A stretch of 15,302 bases of DNA from Saprospiraceae bacterium (GTDB taxonomy: Bacteria; Bacteroidota; Bacteroidia; Bacteroidales; JAIPBB01): assembly GCA_021739805.1 (NCBI GenBank), contig JAIPBB010000106.1, positions 1 to 15,302 on the forward strand, in the 5' to 3' direction. How positions within the stretch are numbered: position 1 is the stretch's first letter; every line of letters starts with the position of its first letter. The position numbers and the translations under genes were made by a program. A model generated the notes under the pieces. That model did no database searches, had not been told where the DNA came from, and was given only the letters and a program-made list of their open reading frames with translations. This document shows positions 1-6,230 of the stretch, piece by piece.

Positions 1-87
1 TGCTTCTTGACTAATTGCAGTTTCAACGTATTCCGTAACTACTTTTAATCTGAATTCGTCCGTGTATTGATTTACTTTTCTTTTCAT
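1..87 (-). CDS. IS3-like transposase OrfA, N-terminal part (runs off window)
   Basis: The minus strand from 87 opens with ATG and encodes 29 residues, MKRKVNQYTDEFRLKVV followed by TEYVETAISQEA, still open at the window edge. The pattern basic start, Y-T-x-E-F-(K/R)-x-K-V-V-x-E-Y is that of the helix-turn-helix OrfA proteins of IS3-family elements, which bind the element ends and form the first part of the frameshifted OrfAB transposase. Only the start of the HTH region is visible, so the subgroup and the presence of OrfB cannot be told. The start codon is the only ATG between the upstream dyad (101-119) and the motif. An unrelated HTH regulator is possible but less likely given the end-like sequence just upstream. 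Confidence 0.72.
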   Translation of the reverse strand, partial: MKRKVNQYTDEFRLKVVTEYVETAISQEA

Positions 88-100
88 AATCCTGATTTTT

Positions 101-119
101 GTTTACATTTTTTGTAAAC
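101..119. repeat. Perfect 7-bp dyad upstream of the IS3-like orfA
   Basis: GTTTACA and TGTAAAC (101-107 and 113-119) form a perfect inverted repeat around five T residues. It sits 14 bases upstream of the OrfA start codon and just inside the inferred IS end. It could be a binding site for the element's own transposase or OrfA near the terminal repeat, or a hairpin limiting read-through into the transposase. The sequence alone does not decide between these. Confidence 0.5.
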
Positions 120-140
120 TTATTTCAGGACAAGACAGTG

Positions 141-244
141 TTCGATATTCGATATTTGTCCCTTCTCCCCTTCACCCTTTCTCCAGTTCTCATCACTCAT
201 CACTCACATCTCACATCTCAAGCTCACAGGCTCTCCCCTTCTCC
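141..244. repeat. G-poor block of short tandem duplications
   Basis: Several short tandem pairs follow each other: TTCGATA twice (141-154), an 8-mer series CCCTTCTC, CCCTTCAC, CCTTTCTC (160-183), CATCACT twice (191-204) and CACATCT twice (205-218). A further CT-rich run follows at 231-244 inside the coding end of the next gene. Between 155 and 220 the plus strand has almost no G, so the strand asymmetry is extreme. The block lies between the inferred IS3 end and the stop codon of the TPR membrane protein and overlaps that gene's last codons. No known element is recognised. No intrinsic terminator is visible here. Confidence 0.7.
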
Positions 245-2083
245 AACTCCTTTTCCACAATAACTCTCCATCATTTCCCTCGCTCCTTTATGCCCTAAAT
301 TTACAGCTTTTTTATAATCTTCACAGGCTTCATCAAATTTACTTAATAATAATTCTGAGTTACCTCTGTTGAAATATGCATTTGCATTGTTGGGATCAAC
401 TTCAATTGCTTTATTAAAATCCAGAATTGAGCCTTCATAATCTTCGAGTATTCCTTTTGAAACTCCACGGTTATTAAACACTTCCATGTAATTTCCAACT
501 AGTTCGATTACTTTATCGTAATCTTCAATTGCTCCCTTTTGGTCTTTAGCTTCATATCTGGCAAGCCCGCGTGAATAATATCCATTTGGATTTTTTGGTT
601 GAAGTTTGATTACCATAGAGTAATCTTCAATTGCCCCGGTGAGGTCTTTCATATTGTATTTAGAAACCCCTCTATTATGATATGCATCAGCATAATTAGG
701 CATCAGCTTAATTGCCATTGAAAAATCCGATATTGCAGTTTTGTAATCCTTAACTCTTAAACATTCATTACCATGAGTTGCATAAACTATAGCTTGTTCA
801 GGATTTTTTTCAATTGCATCTTCAAACAAAGTGAGTCCGTTTTCCCAAACCTTGTTTCTGTTATAAGAACCAAAAGCAAAAATAACCGAGTAAATTATTA
901 TTATTGTTAAAGCAAACGGTTTTGCCTTTTTAAGTTTTATAGTTTTTGCTTCTGCAATTTTTGAGTATAAAAGACCAATAATTAAAAACAAACCCAAATA
1001 AGGAATATAAGAATAACGTTCCGCAACAATGAACTGTCCCACCGGAATTATCTGAATAACAAGTGAAACTGTTACAAGAAAAAACAGGCTTCCAAAAATT
1101 ATATTCTTTCGAAATGAGCCGGATTTAATAATTCCGAAAATTAAAATAAGGATTATTGCAGATGATGCATAATATTGAATTGGTAAACTTCCAGTGCTAT
1201 CTGGATAAAAATGAACAACGCATAAATTTAATGGTGCAAACAATTTCACAATATAAAATACTATTGAATAGCTTACCAGAAAAATCCTATCGAAAAAAGA
1301 AAAGGGAAGTGCATCGTAAATTGTCCCTGAAGCCCTTTGTGCATTTATGGCAACAATTCCAAAAACAATTGATACAGCAAAAAATGGAAGCTTTTCAAGT
1401 ATAGCTTTTAAGTCAATTTTTCTTGAATTGAAATAATCTATTAAAAGAAGAACAACAGGCAATGTAACCGCCATTGATTTTGAAAAACAGGATGCTGCAA
1501 AAAGTAAGAAAGCAAAAACAAGATATTTGTAATTGTATTTTTTATTTAAAAATAATTGATACAGAATTAATGATGATAAGAAAAAGAATGCATATAAAAC
1601 ATCTTTCAATTCAGAAATCCAGCTTACAGACTCAACATGCATTGGATGAATTGCAAATAGTAAAGCCACAATTAAACCAGCATCAATTCGCTTTGTTAAA
1701 AGCTGAATAAATTTATAAACCAAAAGAATATTCAGCAAGTGAAAAATTAGATTTATAATGTGAAATGATTTTGCATCTAAACCAAATGAGTCAAGCTCAA
1801 TGGCGTAAATCATAGTTGTAAATGGATGATAGTTTCCGGCATGAAAAGTTACAAACATTGCTTTCACACTATTCCATGATAAATTTTGAATGTGATGATT
1901 GTTGAATATATAAACATTGTCGTCCCAGTTTGCCACAAAATCATTATTAATTGAATTTGAGAAAACTATTAAAGTTAAAACAATTATAGCCGGAAGGAGG
2001 AAAATCTGCAAGTTTTTCTTTTTCTGAATTTCAGATTTTTTAGTAGATTTTAAATTTGATTTTCCCTTTTGTTTTTTTGGCAT
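224..2083 (-). CDS. TMTC-like GT-C membrane glycosyltransferase candidate with C-terminal TPRs
   Basis: The product has 619 residues: a lysine-rich cytoplasmic start (1-24), about eleven to thirteen hydrophobic segments (27-406), then five 34-residue TPRs (about 428-597). Residues W53-D54-D55 lie in the first extracytoplasmic loop, where GT-C enzymes carry a catalytic acidic pair. HPMHVESVSWISELKD (146-161) and ERYSYIP (355-361) match conserved stretches of the TMTC family, whose animal members are O-mannosyltransferases using lipid-linked mannose. A role in transferring sugar from a lipid carrier to protein or glycan outside the membrane is therefore plausible, but the substrate is unknown. 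The start at 2083 is chosen because the basic N-terminus and first membrane segment follow directly. The tail GKGVGEGESL is low-complexity and encoded by the start of the repeat block. The gene stands alone on this strand. It could also be annotated only as a TPR membrane protein. Confidence 0.8.
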   Translation of the reverse strand: MPKKQKGKSNLKSTKKSEIQKKKNLQIFLLPAIIVLTLIVFSNSINNDFVANWDDNVYIFNNHHIQNLSWNSVKAMFVTFHAGNYHPFTTMIYAIELDSFGLDAKSFHIINLIFHLLNILLVYKFIQLLTKRIDAGLIVALLFAIHPMHVESVSWISELKDVLYAFFFLSSLILYQLFLNKKYNYKYLVFAFLLFAASCFSKSMAVTLPVVLLLIDYFNSRKIDLKAILEKLPFFAVSIVFGIVAINAQRASGTIYDALPFSFFDRIFLVSYSIVFYIVKLFAPLNLCVVHFYPDSTGSLPIQYYASSAIILILIFGIIKSGSFRKNIIFGSLFFLVTVSLVIQIIPVGQFIVAERYSYIPYLGLFLIIGLLYSKIAEAKTIKLKKAKPFALTIIIIYSVIFAFGSYNRNKVWENGLTLFEDAIEKNPEQAIVYATHGNECLRVKDYKTAISDFSMAIKLMPNYADAYHNRGVSKYNMKDLTGAIEDYSMVIKLQPKNPNGYYSRGLARYEAKDQKGAIEDYDKVIELVGNYMEVFNNRGVSKGILEDYEGSILDFNKAIEVDPNNANAYFNRGNSELLLSKFDEACEDYKKAVNLGHKGAREMMESYCGKGVGEGESL

Positions 2084-2133
2084 ATTTAATATTCTTAATC
2101 TCGTTTTTTTTGAAATACTATAGAATTACAATG

Positions 2134-2152
2134 ATTTATTCCATGAATAAAT
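2134..2152. promoter_or_regulatory. Perfect 8-bp dyad near the predicted start of transcription of the TPR protein gene
   Basis: ATTTATTC (2134-2141) and GAATAAAT (2145-2152) are perfect inverted repeats around CAT. The dyad lies immediately downstream (minus-strand sense) of the TAnnTTTG match at 2167-2160, where an operator or a 5' UTR hairpin would act. It is AT-rich, so chance is possible. Confidence 0.3.
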
Positions 2153-2159
2153 TCAATAA

Positions 2160-2167
2160 CAAAAATA
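2160..2167 (-). promoter_or_regulatory. Candidate -7 element for the TPR membrane protein gene
   Basis: On the minus strand 2167-2160 reads TATTTTTG, a full match to the Bacteroidota -7 consensus TAnnTTTG. No TTG is present at the expected 19-base spacing upstream, so only half of the promoter pattern is met. The start codon is about 75 bases downstream. Confidence 0.35.
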
Positions 2168-2243
2168 TAAAAATTACAGAATAGTTTTTTTTGTTGAAAA
2201 ACAAATCAATAATCTTTTTTTAACATTAAAATCTTTATTAATT

Positions 2244-2273
2244 TTGAATATAAAACGTAATTTCGCATTTTTG
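2244..2273 (+). promoter_or_regulatory. Bacteroidota-type promoter for the lamin-tail/TonB receptor/HKD genes
   Basis: TTG at 2244-2246 is followed after exactly 19 bases by CATTTTTG at 2266-2273. This fits the TTG-N19-TAnnTTTG pattern of the primary sigma factor of Bacteroidota with one mismatch (C for the first T). Transcription would begin near 2280, giving a leader of about 28 bases before the ATG at 2308. No equally good match is seen before the two downstream genes, so this may be the main promoter of the three-gene run. Confidence 0.5.
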
Positions 2274-2307
2274 AAAACATAAATTTTAACCATTTAAATT
2301 TTACTCT

Positions 2308-3246
2308 ATGAAAAAAACTCTACTATTAATTATTGCTGTAGCTAGTGTCAGTTTTGCAAGTGCACAATGTACTGAGCTTTTCTTTTCTGAATATGTTGAA
2401 AGCTCAGGAAACAGCAAAGCTTTGGAAATCTATAATCCAACACAAAACCCAATAAATCTTAGTGCTTACGCCATAAAAAGATATTCAAATGGAGCAAACA
2501 CACCAGTTTCATCTATGACTTTATCAGGAACAATTGCTGCCGGAGATGTTGTTGTTATTACAAACGGACAAACAGATTCATTATATGTAGGAACACCACC
2601 AAGCGGTTACTGGTCGATTCCAATTGACCCTGTTCTTTATGCTATGGGTGATTTACATGATGGCCTGTATCCAGCTGTATGCTATTTTAACGGAAACGAT
2701 GCTCTTACAATTGAAAAAGGTGCTGCCATAATTGATATTTTCGGAAAGGTTGGAGAAGACCCCGGGACTGCATGGACCAACGATATTACATCAGGATATA
2801 CAAGTGCAGGTAATGGAACCTGGTTAACAATAAACAAAACACTTATTCGTAAAAGCACAGTTAAAAAAGGAGTTACTACAAATCCTGCATTGTTTAACAC
2901 ATTTCTTGAATATGATACTCTTCCCGGAGGCACATATAGTTATTTAGGCTCACATGTTTGCGATTGTCATCCTGCCGGAGGAATTCAAAATTTAACTGAC
3001 AATAAACATTCAGTTGTCCTTTACCCAAATCCAGTTATTAATGAGACTTTTATGGTCAGCGGTGATGATAATATTTATTCAGTTGAGATTTTAGATATTC
3101 TTGGAAAATCTGTTTATACAGATGTTATGAAATCAAAAAAATCCGAAGCGAAAATTAATACTCAAGGTATAAATTCCGGATTATATATTGTAAAAGTTAC
3201 TTTCGCTGATAACAAATATTTATATCAAAAGATATTAATTAAATAG
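2308..3246 (+). CDS. Secreted lamin-tail-domain protein, T9SS cargo
   Basis: The product has 312 residues with a signal peptide (1-19 or 20, cleavage at SFASA-Q). A lamin-tail (LTD) domain covers about 22-180: ELFFSEYVES, KALEIYNPT, the Y-x-NG motif, IAAGDVVVI, and later IDIFGKVGEDPGTAW. A type A T9SS sorting domain occupies about 236-312 (YPNP at 239-242, GLYIVKV near the end). Bacterial LTDs are known as accessory modules of secreted nucleases and other hydrolases, for example ExeM-type nucleases, and are thought to bind nucleic acid or surface ligands. No catalytic domain is present here, so this looks like a free-standing binding protein exported to the cell surface or medium. C21, C125, C218 and C220 could form disulfides. 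It is followed after 109 bases by a TonB-dependent receptor on the same strand. Its own function is inferred from the module only. Confidence 0.85.
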   Translation: MKKTLLLIIAVASVSFASAQCTELFFSEYVESSGNSKALEIYNPTQNPINLSAYAIKRYSNGANTPVSSMTLSGTIAAGDVVVITNGQTDSLYVGTPPSGYWSIPIDPVLYAMGDLHDGLYPAVCYFNGNDALTIEKGAAIIDIFGKVGEDPGTAWTNDITSGYTSAGNGTWLTINKTLIRKSTVKKGVTTNPALFNTFLEYDTLPGGTYSYLGSHVCDCHPAGGIQNLTDNKHSVVLYPNPVINETFMVSGDDNIYSVEILDILGKSVYTDVMKSKKSEAKINTQGINSGLYIVKVTFADNKYLYQKILIK

Positions 3247-3286
3247 TAATATTCCTTCGAGTTTACGATTTTATTCAAAAAATATT

Positions 3287-3303
3287 ATGGTTTTATAAAC
3301 CAT
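3287..3303. promoter_or_regulatory. Perfect 7-bp dyad between the LTD gene and the receptor gene
   Basis: ATGGTTT and AAACCAT pair perfectly around TAT, 41 bases after the LTD stop codon. There is no T-run directly after it, so it is a poor intrinsic terminator. It may be an operator, a processing hairpin or a partial attenuator that lowers receptor expression relative to the LTD gene. A weak TAnnTTTG-like sequence (TAATTTAG, 3322-3329) follows, without a TTG at the right spacing. Confidence 0.35.
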
Positions 3304-3355
3304 TGGAATTCTTCGCTTAATTAATTTAGAATTATTAATTTCATAAATAGAAAGC

Positions 3356-6130
3356 ATGAGTAAGAAAATCGGAATTTTAGTAATTGCAATAATATTTGGC
3401 TTTAGTTCTTTTGCTCAAAATAAAGGAACAATCAAAGGAAAGGTTAAAGACAAAGCAACAGGAGAGTCATTAATCGGAGTAAACATTTTATACGACTTAG
3501 GCAAAGGTACCATTACCAATATCGACGGCGAATATAATATGACTATCCCTTATGGCGAATACACTTTAAAAATATCCTATGTCGGTTATAAAACAATAAC
3601 AAATGTGATAAAACTCAACAAGGATGTAATGTTTCTTGATTTTCAATTAGAAACTACCATGTTAACCGAGGTTGAAGTTGTAGCAGATATGGCAACAACC
3701 CGTGAAACCCCGGTTGCATTTACAAACGTAACTCCAGCAGTAATACAAGAAGAACTTGCATCCCGTGATTTACCTATGATTCTAAATCAAACCCCCGGAG
3801 TTTATGCTACTCAACAAGGTGGAGGCGATGGTGATGCCCGAATTAATATTAGGGGATTTAGCCAAAGAAATATTGCTGTTATGATTGATGGAATTCCTGT
3901 TAATGATATGGAAAATGGTTGGGTTTACTGGTCAAATTGGTTTGGTCTTGATATGGTTACCCGAAACATTCAGGTTCAACGTGGCCTGGGTTCATCCAAA
4001 CTTGCAATTCCTTCGGTAGGTGGAACAATGAATATAATAACAAAAGGTATTGAAAACAAACCCGGGCTTACTATTAAACAAGAAGTTAGTGGCGATGGCT
4101 TTAGCAGAACTTCACTTGGATTTAATAGCGGACAACTAAAACATGGCTGGGGAGTTACATTTGCAGGTTCTTATAAAAAAGGTGAAGGTTATGTTGACCA
4201 AAATTTTACAGAAGGCTATTTCTATTTTTTAAGAGTTGATAAAAAAATAGGAAATCACTTGCTAAGTATTAGTGGTTTGGGTGCTCCGCAAAAACATGGA
4301 CAGAAAGCATATCAAAAACCTATTGCTATGTTTAATAAAGATTTGGCCGGAAAGCTGGGAGTTGACACATCTAATAATTCATATTTTAACACTACTTATA
4401 TAGATACAAACTCAATGGTGGATAAAGGTTTGAGATATAATCCACATTGGGGAAACTTAATCAGATATAAAGAGGGAGATTCTGCATCAATGAGTCCAAC
4501 TCCATTAAACGAAGGAATTAATTATTATCACAAACCGCAGTTTAGTCTTCGTGATTTTTGGAGAGTAAACGATAAACTTTATATTTCTAATATTGCATAT
4601 CTTTCAATTGGCAATGGTGGCGGAACTCGTGCTAAAACTTCAATCAAAGCTAATGACTATGATTCTCTTGGTCAGATTGATTGGCAAAAATTTTATGATG
4701 CAAATGCATATTCACCCTGGGGAATCGATGCATCAATTCACCCAACAGAACACAAATCAACACAGTATTTAAGAAGTCTTATTAATAATCATTTTTGGTA
4801 TGGATTATTGTCAACTGTTTCCTACGAAATTAACCAGGAGTTCACTTTTGCCGGCGGAATAGATTTACGAAGCTATAAAGGTGAACATTATACCGAAGTT
4901 TATGATTTACTGGGTGGCGATTATGCTGTTGATATTGTAGATGCAAATCAGGAATCAAAAGTTAAAAGAGTCGGTGATAAAATTTCATATCATAATGATA
5001 ATTTTGTGAGGTGGGGAGGTTTATTTGGACAATTGGAATACAAATCAGGAAATTTATTTGCCTTTGTCAATGCATCCTTTGCTTATAGCGGACATTATAG
5101 GATTGATTATTTTAAGAAAAAAATAATTGATGTGGGTGACACAACTCTAAGTATAGGATTTTCGGATACTGTTCTTTATAATGGAAATACATATACAAAA
5201 GATTCTGAAGGATTGAGATATGAAGATACTGAATGGAAATGGTTTCCCGGTTACACTTTAAAGGGAGGAGCAAACTATAATCTTACTGAAACATCCAATA
5301 TCTTTGCAAATGTCGGGTATATTTCCAAAGCTCCAAGATTTCAAAATATATTTAATTATGCAAACGAAACATTTGTCGATATTAAAAATGAAATAATTAA
5401 AGCAGTTGAACTTGGATATAGTTTTTATAATTCAAAATTTACTCTTAATGTAAATGGTTATTTAACTTATTGGGATAACAAACCTGTAAATAGTGCATTT
5501 AAAATCACTAAGCTCGACCCGGTTACACTCGATCCTGTTGATTATTATGCAAATATTAACGGAATTGATGCTTTCCATAAAGGAATTGAAATTGAATTCG
5601 CACATAAACTTGGAAAAAATATTACATGGGAAAGATTATTGTCGGTTGGTGATTGGAAATGGAATTCGGGCGATAGTGCATATATTTATGATGAGGATAG
5701 AAACCTTATCGGCACAACATATTTTAATGCAAAAGGAGTCCATGTTGGTGATGCAGCTCAAATTCAATATGGTGAAAGAATTAAATGGCAATTTCATAAA
5801 AATGCTTATTTAAAAGGAAGTGTAACCTACTTCTCAAAATATTATGCAGAGTTTGACCCACTTTCACTTACAACAGACGAACCTAGAGATTCATGGATAA
5901 TACCAAGCTATTTCCTTATTGACCTTCATGCAGGTTATAAATTTGAAATAAGCAAAATAGATTTTCAACTACAAGCAAGTGTTTTAAATCTATTGGACCA
6001 ACTATATATATCAGATGCAACAAACAACGATTCATACTCAGCTACTACCTCAGCTTTTAATGCTCAATCAGCAGGAGTATTTATTGGTTTGGGGCGACAA
6101 TTTAACGTATCATTAAGAATTAGTATTTAG
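3356..6130 (+). CDS. TonB-dependent outer-membrane receptor
   Basis: The product has 924 residues: a signal peptide (1-20, cleavage at SSFA-Q), a carboxypeptidase-regulatory-like beta-sandwich (about 24-100; GKVKDKATGESLIGVNI, Y-VGYKT), a short linker with a possible TonB-box-like EVEVV (105-109), and a plug domain (about 118-232; INIRGFSQRN, VMIDGIPVND, QVQRGLGSSK, GGTMNIITKG). A beta-barrel follows from about 238 to the C-terminus, which ends in LRISI, not the usual aromatic. The protein imports an unknown ligand across the outer membrane using TonB-ExbBD energy. It is not accompanied by a SusD-like lipoprotein and lacks the larger size typical of SusC, so it is not an ordinary polysaccharide-utilisation pair. 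It sits between two T9SS cargo genes on the same strand (gaps of 109 and 100 bases), so it may import products they bind or release. That link is inference. Confidence 0.92.
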   Translation: MSKKIGILVIAIIFGFSSFAQNKGTIKGKVKDKATGESLIGVNILYDLGKGTITNIDGEYNMTIPYGEYTLKISYVGYKTITNVIKLNKDVMFLDFQLETTMLTEVEVVADMATTRETPVAFTNVTPAVIQEELASRDLPMILNQTPGVYATQQGGGDGDARINIRGFSQRNIAVMIDGIPVNDMENGWVYWSNWFGLDMVTRNIQVQRGLGSSKLAIPSVGGTMNIITKGIENKPGLTIKQEVSGDGFSRTSLGFNSGQLKHGWGVTFAGSYKKGEGYVDQNFTEGYFYFLRVDKKIGNHLLSISGLGAPQKHGQKAYQKPIAMFNKDLAGKLGVDTSNNSYFNTTYIDTNSMVDKGLRYNPHWGNLIRYKEGDSASMSPTPLNEGINYYHKPQFSLRDFWRVNDKLYISNIAYLSIGNGGGTRAKTSIKANDYDSLGQIDWQKFYDANAYSPWGIDASIHPTEHKSTQYLRSLINNHFWYGLLSTVSYEINQEFTFAGGIDLRSYKGEHYTEVYDLLGGDYAVDIVDANQESKVKRVGDKISYHNDNFVRWGGLFGQLEYKSGNLFAFVNASFAYSGHYRIDYFKKKIIDVGDTTLSIGFSDTVLYNGNTYTKDSEGLRYEDTEWKWFPGYTLKGGANYNLTETSNIFANVGYISKAPRFQNIFNYANETFVDIKNEIIKAVELGYSFYNSKFTLNVNGYLTYWDNKPVNSAFKITKLDPVTLDPVDYYANINGIDAFHKGIEIEFAHKLGKNITWERLLSVGDWKWNSGDSAYIYDEDRNLIGTTYFNAKGVHVGDAAQIQYGERIKWQFHKNAYLKGSVTYFSKYYAEFDPLSLTTDEPRDSWIIPSYFLIDLHAGYKFEISKIDFQLQASVLNLLDQLYISDATNNDSYSATTSAFNAQSAGVFIGLGRQFNVSLRISI

Positions 6131-6230
6131 AAACAGAATAATGGGGTAAGATTCTTAAAAGAAATTTCTCTGAAACATATAAACAGCTATATATAAACGA
6201 AATATCAACTAAATAAAAAAATATATTCAC

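Larger units (their letters stand above)
1..132 (-). mobile_element. Left part of an IS3-like insertion sequence
   Basis: This is the partial element containing the OrfA start at 87-1. Read on the minus strand, the sequence beginning at 132 is TGTCCTGAAATAAGTTTACA. It starts with TG, as IS3-family ends do, and lies about 45 bases before the OrfA start codon, a usual distance for this family. From 133 outward the base composition changes sharply to a G-poor repeat block. The boundary at 132 is inferred from one end only. The other end and the target-site duplication are outside the window. Confidence 0.55.

Noticed and set aside
141..218. CRISPR array
   Set aside because: The repeats are 7-8 bases in direct tandem with no spacers.
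1156..1710. Plus-strand open frames inside the membrane protein gene
   Set aside because: They are antisense to a well-supported TMTC-like gene, have no domain pattern or signal, and are explained by the codon bias of the true frame.
2190..2205. Hairpin TTTGTT-GAAA-AACAAA
   Set aside because: It is a six-pair AT stem in very AT-rich DNA with no gene end nearby, too weak to call a terminator.
2682..2933. Minus-strand open frame of 83 codons inside the LTD gene
   Set aside because: It is antisense to a recognised LTD coding region with no recognisable protein features.
5493..5813. Second plus-strand frame within the TonB receptor gene
   Set aside because: It overlaps beta-barrel codons in another frame; the receptor is continuous and complete, so there is no frameshift or nested gene to invoke.
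3356..6130. SusC/SusD polysaccharide utilisation pair
   Set aside because: No SusD-like lipoprotein and no glycoside hydrolase is present, and the receptor is shorter than typical SusC proteins.
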